From NCBI GenBank assembly GCA_030844895.1, contig CM061223.1, positions 10,055,994-10,119,993 on the forward strand: DNA of 64,000 nt, written 5' to 3'. Positions 1 to 10,325 of the stretch are shown here, one piece after another; positions within the stretch are counted from its first letter, which is position 1, and each line of letters starts with the position of its first letter. Below the pieces are notes generated by a model. The model worked only from the letters and a program-made list of their open reading frames with translations. It had not been told where the DNA came from and did no database searches. Both the position numbers and the translations under genes were made by a program. This DNA is from Ambrosia x helenae (lineage: Eukaryota > Streptophyta > Magnoliopsida > Asterales > Asteraceae).

Positions 1-1037
1 CCTTCTTATAAGCAGCTTTATACATAAACTGACGACGAACCCAACCGAAGATCTGTGTGTTAACATGCAAAATGAAGTCATTAATTATAGTATATTAATA
101 TAAACTTAGTTATAACATGTAGCTAGCTAATGAATATTAACCACTGAATACCTTCATTTTTCTTGTGTTTTGGATGAAGTTGAACTAATTAGCTGATGAG
201 GACTAAACATGAATATAGAATGTGTTGTATCATGTGTGGGATGGTGGCGACAAACAGATGATAATCAATTAATCATAAGGTTAGGTAAAATAAGGACCAA
301 AGTTGAAGAGGGGCTACCGTGCTAACAGTCTTAAATGGTGACACGTAAATTGTACCAAAACTTTTAGCTTTTATTTTCTTATTAACCTCATCGAAAAAAG
401 TTAATTAATGTTATCGTTATATCTAAAATTGACACCATTGGCGGGTACTGATTACGACTTACGAGTGACACCCTAAATCTATGTACGTGTTCTAAGGCTA
501 AGATATTGACCAAATTGTCGTTTGGTTACCTTCTTTTTGAGCATCGTTTTTTTGACTCTACCTTTTCATTAAACGACAAGAACTACGTGTCAACCACCGT
601 GACAACGGTCGTTGTGGCCAAGGTCGACTACTCGACTGCCGTCAGCCCCTTGGTTCTCCCAGATGCGCGGAAACCCGACCTCCACTCGCCCGAAAGCATG
701 ACAATGGAATGATCAGTGAAACCTCGTCTTCCATCCGAGTCGAACCGGCGCCACCCGTATTCGCTCTTCACCTGGATGCCGCTGAAAATAATGAGGACAA
801 CGACTCGAACTATCTCCAGTAATATGATGCTTCAGGTTTGACTTGAAGCACCCCCTCCCCTATGCAGACACTGAGGCCAAAACCGACGACCTCTCCTAGA
901 AGCAAATGGGTACAACTAAGCCAAAAGGCTCATGGTGATTAGTAAGTTAATTAAAACAATAGATCAATAAAATTTTCACAATGTGGGTAAAGAAAGAAGA
1001 AATTAGTTTTTGTACCCGCCTTACGCCGGTACCATAT
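1..1037. other. Unassigned flank
   Basis: I recognise no gene here. The stretch 540-900 is more GC-rich than its surroundings and stays open for short distances, but none of the translations resembles a known family. It is probably old degraded repeat or intergenic DNA. Confidence 0.5.
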
Positions 1038-1669
1038 TGTTAAAAATGTTACATGTTTTATGGTTCAATTGATAAACATTTATTTTGGGCCTGATATTTG
1101 CTAAATATTTTGGTTTTTATATTGTGGGCCTCGGGTATATAAGCTAGTAATCCAACTAGCATTACTTGGGCTTTCGTGTCTCTCAGTGTGGTCAGCATTG
1201 GGTCTTTTCCGAGACTGAAAGCCCAGCTGGTTACATCGACTTACAAAGTGTAAAGTCTATGTTTCTGGGGTGTTTTTGTGTTCTTTTCATTTGTGCAGGG
1301 GCTTGGATGAAACTTGTGAGTATAAAAGGTGAGAGATATTTCGAGAAGCTTTGGGATTGTTATTTTTTCTTATTTCCTCTTTGTACTCGTCTCTCTCAAT
1401 TGTCTAGGGTTTCATCCCTGTTTGTCTTGTATTTTTGTATTGTAAGTTTGTTCTTGTTTTGTTGTTGATCATCAACAACTGATCTAAACAGTCAATTGTT
1501 GGTTGAGAAATTTGTATCTTTAAGGTCTTCAACATTTGTTGAAGATCTAGGGTTTGGTTTGGGTACTTTTCTGGGTTGGTTAATAATAAGATTTTGTCGC
1601 TAGATCTTGTGTATTGTTGTTTATGTTTGATTGGTTGTGTTGAGAGATTTAGATTCATAGTTTTTTACA
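1038..1669 (+). repeat. 5' LTR of copia-1
   Basis: It ends in TTACA directly before the primer site at 1670. A TATA-like GGGTATATAAG lies near 1133. The start is placed at TGTTAAAAAT because the second copia element (52243) has an LTR starting with the same ten bases. There is no 3' partner to confirm the boundary. Confidence 0.6.
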
Positions 1670-1681
1670 TGGTATCAGAGC
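1670..1681 (+). promoter_or_regulatory. Primer binding site, initiator tRNA-Met type (copia-1)
   Basis: TGGTATCAGAGC is the standard plant initiator-Met-tRNA primer site. It directly follows the CA end of the LTR and fixes the element on the plus strand. Confidence 0.9.
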
Positions 1682-2320
1682 TTTAGCTCTTGATCCTGAG
1701 GTCGTATTTGTCTTCTGTTGTGTGTATTTGTTTTAGATCCGGTATTTGTCTTGAAGATATGTTAAAAACATTTTAACAGATCTAGGGTTTATGTCTTTGG
1801 TTTTGATCTTCTTTATAGATCTTGACCTTGTATTGTTAGTAATAAATATGATCTTATTAGATCTTGTCTATTACTTGCATTGTGTATACTGTTGGATCTA
1901 GGGTTTCTTTGGTCAACTATTGTTGGCAAGAGAACTGGAATTGATAACCTGGTGAGTGTATGTGGATTGGAAGCTTGTAACCTGTAAGTTTTTTGGTTCT
2001 TATTCTTGTTTTTGGTTCTTTATTGTGGTTGTCTTGATGCTGGAGTACTTTGTAAGTCATCTCTCTATCTCTTGTAGTTTTAAGATTGTATTGTGTCTAG
2101 GTGTTTGTGGTCGGGTTAGAAGTGTAACACCCCAACCGATGGCGGAAACATCGGGATGTCACGTATTGATGATTGTTCAGTAACTCATGGTGAATAATAA
2201 ATTTCATTAATTGATTTAAATAAATTACATACAATTGTTCTACAAGAATTCATACATCAAATTGAATAATCCTATGCACACATCTTCAAGCATTAACTCA
2301 AATCTTCAAGCAAGTAGAAC

Positions 2321-2772
2321 CTGAAACATGTTAAGTTTGAAAATATTTTGGGTCAACAAAAGTTGGTGAGAATACATAGGTTTTTGAATATAATTGATAA
2401 CCATAGTTTGTACAACATTCACAGTTGTATAATGATAGAGCATGAGTCCGACATGTAACAATGCGTCTTTGTACAACCAAACCTTGTGTCGACTGATGAC
2501 TAACTCGCAAGTTAGTTAAATGTTGTTACTGTTATCGATCATCCCTGAATTTATGTGGGGGGGGTGGGTTTGTCAGACCTATAGCGCTATAATCTAAACA
2601 GGCGGCTTGATCATTGTTAATGATTGTACTGTGTCTTTTTGTTACAGTCAAATGATAGAATGATGTTGTAATTGAATCACAAGTAAATATGAGTAAATGA
2701 TAGTATAAAATGTTTAAACATGTTTCACCCCAAAAATAGTGAAAATAGAGAAAAGGGGCTATGTAAACTCAC
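2321..2772 (-). other. Putative intron inside the LTR
   Basis: The minus strand has donor GAG|GTGAGTTT at 2772, a YTNAY-type branch site CTCAC with A at 2367, and acceptor TGTTTCAG|GTTC at 2321. Branch to acceptor is 46 nt, normal for plant introns. The same signals recur at matching places in the other long LTRs here. There is no transcript evidence. Confidence 0.5.
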
Positions 2773-3774
2773 CTCGTTTGCTAGTCTTGAATATTGCTTA
2801 AAATGTTGCCAAGTAAAGTAGCCAAATCCTGAAGTATCATCCTATTCAAATAATGGGTAGTTCAGTTTAGGACCTACTTAAGTTCTATATTGTCTAGATC
2901 TAGGGCATTCTAGGGTTAGGTACTTAGGGTTTTATGGACTAGATTTGAGGATTTTAGGGTTTTTGGGTTAAACCATAATTGGTTTTAAATCATTTTAATT
3001 ATTTAAAGAAAATTTCATAACACAATTATCTTTTTAATAATTACATCAAATTATGATGAATTTAAATAATAGACTTTATGTGATTTAATATGAAATAAAA
3101 GAAGAAATCGATGGAATAAGTCAATAAATCAAAATAAACTTTTTGGAATTACAAGGCTTTTCAATTCTGAGAAAATAAAAATAACTCTCAGAATTTTAAA
3201 ACTTATAATTTTGATATTATGTATATTTTAAATTGATTTATTATTATTAAAATGAAAATAATTAAGAAATAAATACAAATCAAGTGCGAAAATATTATTT
3301 TCATTTTTGAACAATAGTTTATATGTGTTATAAGTGGGAAATAATTTAATAAATTATTTTTCACATTATTTTTATTTAAAAACGAATTTAATTGCATTAA
3401 ATCAATTACATATAATTAAATTGTAAAACTGGATAAAAATAATATTGTTACAGAAAATTAAACTGCCAAAACGTTTTATATGATTATAAATATCTCTACA
3501 AAAATTTTGGTGTCAAAATGATTTTAAATGAATTTTTTTATGAATTAACTATTATTTAAACAAAATAAATACATTAAAAATAATAATAAAATTATTTTCA
3601 GAAAAATAAAATTATAAACATAAACTCAAGAGTTTTGTGAAGTTATGATAATTTTTATAAACATTTTGAATTAAGTTTCCTATTTTTAATAATTAAAAAG
3701 ATTGTAATAGTTTCATTTTATTAACAAAAATTCTAAAAATAAATCAACAAAAAAAAACTGAACAGAACCGGCCC

Positions 3775-3835
3775 TAAAGGGTTTCGAACCCGGGCTTGTC
3801 CTGTGTGTGTTTCACGCCCAGACCAACTGGTCTGG
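3775..3835 (-). other. tRNA-like A/B-box module (degraded), sense to the LTR
   Basis: On the minus strand an A-box-like AGACCAGTTGG is followed by a B-box-like GGGTTCGAAACCC. It is followed by GGCCGGTT, a motif also seen in the modules at 53936-54845. It lies between the TATA box and the donor of this LTR. I see no full cloverleaf. Confidence 0.45.
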
Positions 3836-4440
3836 GTTTATGCTTGTTAATCAAATGAATCAGAAATTAATTTATACCAAACATGAAAACATCAAAGAAA
3901 TCCCCAAATCTTATCATACGAACCCTAATTCTAACTCGATCAATAACCCAAACAAACGATGCAGAAAACAATTAAAACCATAGGGCTTTTAATCCTTATA
4001 CAAAATCGACCAAAACCCAGCTTTCAATTGGAACGTACCGTTCGCGGATTGAGGAAGACGCAAGAGGGCAAAATTCGAGACCAAGTGCTCCTAATCTGAA
4101 TGGCTGCGAGTGTGTGAATGGAAAATGGTTTTGCAGTTGTGATTTTCGGCCTATATAGGGTATGTATGCGAGATTAATTGAGTCAAAGCCTTCTATATAC
4201 ACGAATTGGAAATTTTGCACATACCAAGTATACATACGCGTAATTGACATATGTTTTGGTAAGTTTTAATGGTGAAATTACGTGGAATGATCTGTCAATT
4301 ATCCTCCTTCCAAAATCAGAGCTCATAGTTCGCAAATTTTGAATCAAATTGAAGGGTGTCGCTGTTTGTTGACTTTTGGTTAGTCAAATAGGAGTGTTAA
4401 GAGTGTTTTAAGGGATATGGCTACGAAAGATTTAACAAAC

Positions 4441-4512
4441 ATGTTGTTAGCTCAGCTGGTTTGTGTTGGTGTTGTTGGTTGGTTTGGATGCGGGTTCGAG
4501 TCCCGGTCCAAA
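4441..4512 (+). other. tRNA-like A/B-box module, antisense to the LTR
   Basis: TAGCTCAGCTGG (4448-4459) matches the RNA polymerase III A-box, and GGGTTCGAGTCCC (4492-4504) matches the B-box with tRNA-like spacing. The expected acceptor stem does not pair, so this is not a functional tRNA gene. It may be a tRNA- or SINE-derived promoter. It lies upstream of the TATA box in LTR sense. Confidence 0.55.
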
Positions 4513-4929
4513 CATTTATATTTTTAAAGCGTTTTTTCATAATTATAAACTATATTATCATATGCATCATGATTACACAAGGTTAAAATGTTATGAATTT
4601 TTTTTTTTTACACATGCTAACACGTCGAGATTTTAATAATTACAAGATAAATACGAAATGTTACAAGAAGGACCGGTGGTTGATCGAGTCTATCGTTTTT
4701 GATCTTTGGTCTAGGAAAAGGCTCCCAAGTTAAGGATTGCATAAGCACCTTTGAGTCATGAACGTGTGATTTGGTATGTGGCTTGGTTTCGCCTAGTCTA
4801 TTTCAGTGTTTTGTATATTGTTCTATTGTCTGATTTGTATTAGCTATTTGCTAATATTCTTATCTATTTGTATTTGTTGCTTTACCTGTTCTTGTTTGTT
4901 ATTTGTTTGAGTTATTTACCTACTTAGAA

Positions 4930-5640
4930 TGGGTGATGTTATTGTTGTTCTCTAATCCCCCTAGAGGGGGAGGAGGAGATGTTGGTACTCTTATTAGCAA
5001 ACTTGATATAAGTGACCCATTATTTATGCATCCTAGTGATACTACTAGCTTGTCTATAATCAGTATAAAATTAAAAGGAACTAAGAATTATATTGTGCGG
5101 GATAGTAATATGAAACTTGCTTTGGATGCTAAAAATAAAAGTGGATTTATTAATGGTACATGTGTTAAGTCAGAGGATAATGAAACCCTAGGTAGACAAT
5201 GGGAAAGGTGTAATTCAGTTGTTCTTTCTTGGTTACTTAATTCTATAGGTGAAGAGTTGTATTTAGGGCAAGTATTTTCTAAATATGCTAAAGATGTTTG
5301 GGTTGAGTTAAAAGAAACATATGATATGGTTGATGGATCTATTGTGTTTAATTTGTATCAAAAGATAAATTCATTAACTCAAAATGACAGTAGTGTTTCT
5401 GAGTATTATCAAAGATTGAATACTATGTGAAAGTAGTTTGATGAAATTGCACAATTGCCATCCTGCACTTGTCAAGCCTCAAAAGACTTTAACAATTTTA
5501 ATAGTTTAATTAAACTGATGCAATTTCTAATGGGGTTTGATGATGTTTACCAACCTGTCAGAACAAACCTGTTGACTATGGATCCTTTACCAACTGTTAT
5601 AACTACTTTCTCAATTGTGTTTAGGGAATAATCTAATAGA
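4930..5640 (+). pseudogene. copia-1 gag (capsid) pseudogene
   Basis: The conceptual product matches plant copia gag. An N-terminal block contains HPSDTTSLSIISIKLKGTKNY (5020-5092), followed by a UBN2-type region with GRQWERCNSVVLSWLLNSI and QKINSLTQNDSSVSEYYQRL. The ATG at 4930 is out of frame with the gag reading frame. A stop at 5428-5430 replaces what is Trp in copia-2, and further stops follow. The capsid would have formed the cytoplasmic particle. The gene is dead. Confidence 0.85.
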
Positions 5641-5699
5641 GGCTCTGTAGGAACAACAAAAGAACAGAACATTTCTTTTGTGATAAAAGAAATTCAGTT

Positions 5700-6330
5700 T
5701 TTTTTATACTAAGAAAGGGTTTAATAGAGGTCATAATCCTAACCTAAAGTGTACACAATGTAGTATGTTAGGACATACGATTGACAGGTATTTTGAGTTG
5801 GTTGGTTATCCACCTGGTTTTAAAAAGAAAAATGCAAATCAATATTGTAAGTCAAACATGTCTAGTAACAAAAATACTTTGTTTAGTTCTATTACTGGTT
5901 TTCCTTTTTCATCTAAACAGATTTCCAAGTTAATGAATCTGATAAGTGAAAAGTCTCCTAGTGATCCTCAAAGTTCTAATGTGGGAGGTAAGAGTGTTAA
6001 TATTTCTGCCTTTTCAAGTATGTCTAGAATTTCAAATTGTTCAACCTTTGTCAAAAATGCTATTATAATTGGGTTGATCATTAATTCTGGGGAAAATCAG
6101 CATATGACTAGTGATGATAGTAAAATGTTTAACTGCATAGATGTTTCTAAGTATGTTATGAAGGTTACACACCCTAACGGCACTAGTGCTAAGTTAACTA
6201 AGATTGGATATATTAAACTAGGTAGTAATGTTGTTTTGTATGATGTTTTCTTAGTCCCTAATTATTGTGTTAATCAAGGATAAAAAATTATCCGTGTTAT
6301 TTGATGAGTATACTTGTTATGTCCAGGATT
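5700..6330 (+). pseudogene. copia-1 nucleocapsid and protease region, degraded
   Basis: A zinc-knuckle remnant (CTQCSMLGHTIDRY, ending in Tyr instead of Cys) is followed by LVGYPPGF, the usual link in this lineage. Near 6085-6280 comes a protease-like region reading SGENQHMTSDDSKM and later LGSNVVLYDVFLVPNY. The usual active-site D(S/T)G is not intact (INSGENQHMT). Frameshifts separate it from gag and integrase. Confidence 0.75.
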
Positions 6331-6334
6331 TCAA

Positions 6335-7203
6335 GTCCAGGAGAATCCTCGTGATTGATAGATAGAGTGATGGGATGTATTTTGTTGGTTTCAATGTGAG
6401 TGAAAGTCCTGTGTGTTTTAGTAGTATGAATGACACAAATTTGTGGCATAGTAGATTAGGACATCCATCTAATGAAGTTCTGACAGTGTTAAAGAAGAGT
6501 CTAAATTTAGGAAAACATGAGTCATCACCTTGTGAAATTTGTCATAAACCTAAACAAGTTAGAGTTCCATTCCCTCTGAGTGAACATAAAACTAGAGAAT
6601 TAGGTGATATTGTTCATTTAGATATGGGGGGTCCATATAAAATAGCTAGTAGAGAAGGGTTTAAATATTTCTTAACTGTTATTGATGACTACTCTAGAGT
6701 TTTATGGTGTTATATGTTAAAAGGAAAATGAGAGGTTTTTGAAAATATAACCATTTTTTTATGAATTTTTAAAAACACAGTTTAAAAAAAAGGGGTTAAA
6801 ATTTTTAGAAGTGATAATGGGTTAGGGTTTATTAATAAACAAATGGACTCATTTTGTAAGTCAAAAGGTATTATTCATCAAACCTCTTGTGTCTATAAAC
6901 CACAACAAAATGATGTAGTTGAAAGAAAACATAGACATCTCTTAAACATGGCCATAGCTTTATTATTTCAAAGTGGTGTCCCTCTTAGGTTTTGGTTTGA
7001 TTAGGTATTGACTGCTACATACATTATAAACAGGATTCCTTCTTCAGTGTTGTGACGTAAGAGTCCCTATGAGGTTATGTATGGTTCCCCCCAAATCTCA
7101 GTCACTTAAAGAACTTTGGATGTTTGTGTTTTTGTACTATTCTTAATGAAACTAATAAACTGTCTACTAGAACTGAAAAATGTGTTTTAATTAGGTACTC
7201 ATT
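6335..7203 (+). pseudogene. copia-1 integrase pseudogene, 3' part cut by an insertion
   Basis: The pre-integrase zinc domain reads NLWHSRLGHPS with CEIC downstream (6440-6545). The core contains HLDMGGPY (first catalytic Asp; the usual Trp is Gly), IDDYSR, RSDNGLGF (second Asp; the usual Glu of this motif is Gly) and VVERKHRHLL (catalytic Glu). Stops and frameshifts lie at about 6729, 6780, 7003 and 7053. The LTR insertion at 7204 interrupts the following sequence. Confidence 0.88.
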
Positions 7204-10072
7204 TGTAACACCCCAAAATCATCCTTTCGCCTAATTACGCCATTAGGCGTGATTAGCAAAATAATAAAGTGATACTCGAATAATGAGAACTTGGGTTATG
7301 TCCTATTATGGGAATAACACTAGTTTTGCTAAATGAGTTTTAACAACAAAAGACTTTGGAAAAACTTGAGGGGCCAGAGTTGCCAATATGATAAAGTGGG
7401 GTTTATTAATAAAAATAAAACAAATAAAACATACACAATGTGTGTGTGTGTTCGTATGATCTTCAGGAGACCCCAAGAAGGGCTCCAACCCTAACTCATC
7501 TACCAAGCACAAATCTGCTCAAATTAAGGGGGTTTCTTGATGCATGATGAAATTCTTGTTTATCTAGTGTTCTACACATCACAAGGTATCTTTAGACCCA
7601 TTTGATTTCACCTAAAACACTTGTATGTGGAAGATGGTAAATTATGGTTCACATTAAAAACGTGAATTCCTAGCTTCTATGGATTTCTATGTGTTAGTAG
7701 ACATCAAGGAAGCTATAAAACGTGATGAATTGTTATATGATGTTGATTCATATGAATTTGTGAATTCTCATTATGTATAAGTAGTGGGTTTTTACCCTAA
7801 ACATGAATTAACCTACTATGTGGTAAATCTTGCAACTATATGTGATTTGTATCATGTATGTATGCTAATTGGTGAATTGATCATGTGCAAATGGTTAGCT
7901 AAGCCATGGTGGAATCTAGAAAGTCTTGAACACCTAGAACTAACATGATGAAATTAGTGCATATAAGGTGTTTGATGAAATGCTTGAATGAGAAAATAAA
8001 TGTGTAGAACATGTATGAACATGAAAACTAGAAATGTAAATGTTGAGCTTGAGGAAAAATGAATACATGATGCCATGGATTATGAAAGAAATCCATATTA
8101 TGTGTTCTAACAAAAAGGGTTTGACATGTCCCTAAGTTAGGTACAAGGACTAGGGAGCAAACGGGTCAAACGGATGCAAGCTCAATGTGTACAGAAGCGA
8201 AACGGATATGAGGTAAGTAATACTTACACTACTAGTCTACAAATACAACTCTTGTATTGATATAAGTGTTTAAACTTTGAAGTGGGAAAAAAAGGTATGA
8301 CCTCAAGGGGTGAAACCTACTAATCGAGTGATTGATGCGATTTCATGTCAAAACAAAATTCATAGTCGTAAATGAGTCATATGGTGTTGATCAAATGATG
8401 GAAATCATCAATTGGGTCAACCAATAAAGCCATATGGTAAACAAGAGTCTAAACTCAGATTTTGGATGAAAATCACATGAATAAGGAAGTTAAGTAATCA
8501 TGAGTCTTAACGGGTCGAAGGGGTGATTCCCTCGCCATTCGAACCCGACATTAAAATCCAGTTATCTAAGCTTTAAGAAACTTGTGGATAACGGGTCAAA
8601 TGGTAAATGCAATACCATTGAGTCCCAAGAGACTAATGTGGTCAATCTAGAGTGTATGCAGGAGAACACTTGGAAAATTGGGCACTCGTTGCCTAAGTAA
8701 TCCATATGGGTGCAAGGTATGGGTCAACGCCACCCGGTAAGTCCATAGCTAAATAAACGCCTTTGGGCGAAGCAATGTGGGTACTAAAGCTACTCACATA
8801 AAGTGTGGGTGTCAACCAAGTAAGTTATTTCCATCACCATGTCTAATGCGCGCTAATGCGCTTAGAATTTACTAAATAAGAGAAAACTTGAGAAAAGGTG
8901 AAAATCTAAGTCCGGAAGGACTTAGAGGTTTTTAAACAAGTCAATGAGTCAAAAGCAATGGGTTGAATGAAAAGTGTCACCATGGATGGCTAAACTTATG
9001 GATTTGGCTATAAAGGGGCATTTTGGGAATTTATAGATTTACTAAAGGTTAAATCTAATAACCAAGTCATAATGACACAAAACGGAAATGCTTTTAGTTG
9101 AACATGTGTCCAATGAGTTGACAATATGATTTCAATGACTTTGGTGTGATTAAAAAGTGTCTTGTAGAGTCCAAGGTCTTAACGGGTCGATTTGGGTAAA
9201 AATCGACATAAACATTTAAAACTGGGAACCGGGTCTTAATGACATAAACCGGATGATGTTTTTAGTTAAACAAGAGTCCAATAAGTTCACAAAATGATTA
9301 TTATGCTTTCTGAATGGTCTAATGAGGTTTTGTAAAACCTATGGCCTTAACGAGTCGTGGTTTCTCTTTTTGGATATGATCCAGGACCTAAAAGGGGATC
9401 CAGAACCACAAGAGGATCCAGAACCTAAAAAGGAGATCCAGGACCTAAAAGGGGATCCAGAACCTCAAGAGGATCCAGAACCTAAAAAGGGGATCCAGGA
9501 CCTAAAAGGGGATCCAGAACCTAAAAAGGGGACCCAGGACCTAAAAGGGGATCCAGAACCTCAAGAGGATCCAGAACCTAAAAAGGGGATCCAGGACCTA
9601 AAACGGGATCCAGAACCTCAAGAGGATCCAGAACCTAAAAAGGGGATCCAGGACCTAAAAGGGGATCCAGAACCTAAAAAGGGGATTAATGCTGGAAATT
9701 ATAGTAACAAAACTCTTTTTCTTATACTTTCCATCCTACTCGATTCTAGTAACGTTTAATGGGTTAATTAATCGTGTTTAACCCACAGGTACTCGGTTGC
9801 ACTGGATGGATGATGATCAAGACTTGTTAGAAGAACCGAACACACTCGAGCACTCATCAAGCTTCCGCATTTGAAGTTCCCGATTAAACGCAGGATTTAG
9901 TACATGTTTTTAGTAAACCTAATTACAAAAAATTTGTTGGGACCTATAATGTAGAAATCATAATGGGTTGGATTTCACAGATATCAAAGTTTTAAATCGG
10001 GAGTGTTATTCAATAAGACCAAAGTCCGTAAGTTTTAAAGTTAATCGCGTGTTTACGGGTTAGGGTCTTACA
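7204..10072. mobile_element. Solo LTR or LTR-like element, TSD TCATT
   Basis: The 2869-bp block begins TGTAACACCCC and ends TCTTACA. TCATT at 7199-7203 and 10073-10077 is an exact TSD. Near the left end is an 8-bp perfect hairpin, CGCCTAAT/ATTAGGCG (7228-7249). Orientation is uncertain: the left end resembles the sense 3' end of the other LTRs, but a good splice donor (GAG|GTAAGT, 8213) and an acceptor-like site (CCCACAG, about 9788) are on the plus strand. I find no coding domain. Confidence 0.8.
9380..9690 (+). repeat. BamHI-rich minisatellite, 57-bp higher-order unit
   Basis: GGATCCAGAACCT and GGATCCAGGACCT alternate with A/G-rich spacers. Subunits of 18 and 21 bp combine into units near 57 bp. 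All are multiples of three, so a plus-strand frame (9322-9759) stays open and reads repeated DPEPKKG, IQDLKGD and PEPQED blocks. I doubt that it is a real gene: the flanks on either side are noncoding in character. Confidence 0.85.
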
Positions 10073-10077
10073 TCATT

Positions 10078-10290
10078 TTTTAAAAATGGGTATAAGGTGT
10101 GGTGTTTAAGGTTAAGACAAGTTGAGTACTCTAGGGATGCAAGATTCTATGAGGAAATATATTCCTTTAAAAAAGATTTAGAAAACAATGACAGTTTAAA
10201 TGTTTTAAATAAGTCTTTTGAAATAACACACTAAAACTTTTTTTGATAAATTTGAAGATAATAATATTGAAAGTTCTTAAATGGCTGAAA
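10078..10290 (+). pseudogene. copia-1 pol fragment after the integrase core
   Basis: Directly after the right TSD copy, translation resumes as NGYKVWCLRLRQVEYSRDA followed by RFYEE. This is the block after the copia integrase core in which GY(K/R)V is followed by SRDV and F.E. It shows that 7204-10072 split one pol gene. Later sequence is frameshifted. Confidence 0.75.
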
Positions 10291-10325
10291 AAAAACAAAA
10301 TACCCAATGATGAAGGGGGAATCAT

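Larger units (their letters stand above)
2123..4665 (-). mobile_element. Solo LTR of a long-LTR gypsy-like family, TSD AGAAG
   Basis: The 2543-bp block begins TGTAACACCCC and ends ATGTTACA. It is flanked by AGAAG at 2118-2122 and 4666-4670, an exact 5-bp TSD. Orientation is minus by comparison with complete elements at 42331 and 42484, whose primer sites adjoin the same end. In sense order there is a TATA-like site at about 4151-4158 (CTATATAGG), a possible donor at 2772 (CGAG|GTGAGTTT), a CTCAC site with A at 2367, an acceptor at 2321 (TTTCAG) and a hairpin at 2136-2154. No internal region is left, so this is probably a recombination product. It lies in the untranslated leader of copia-1. 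Confidence 0.9.

Noticed and set aside
4441..4512. Possible true tRNA gene
   Set aside because: A- and B-boxes are good but the acceptor stem does not pair, so it is listed only as a tRNA-like module.
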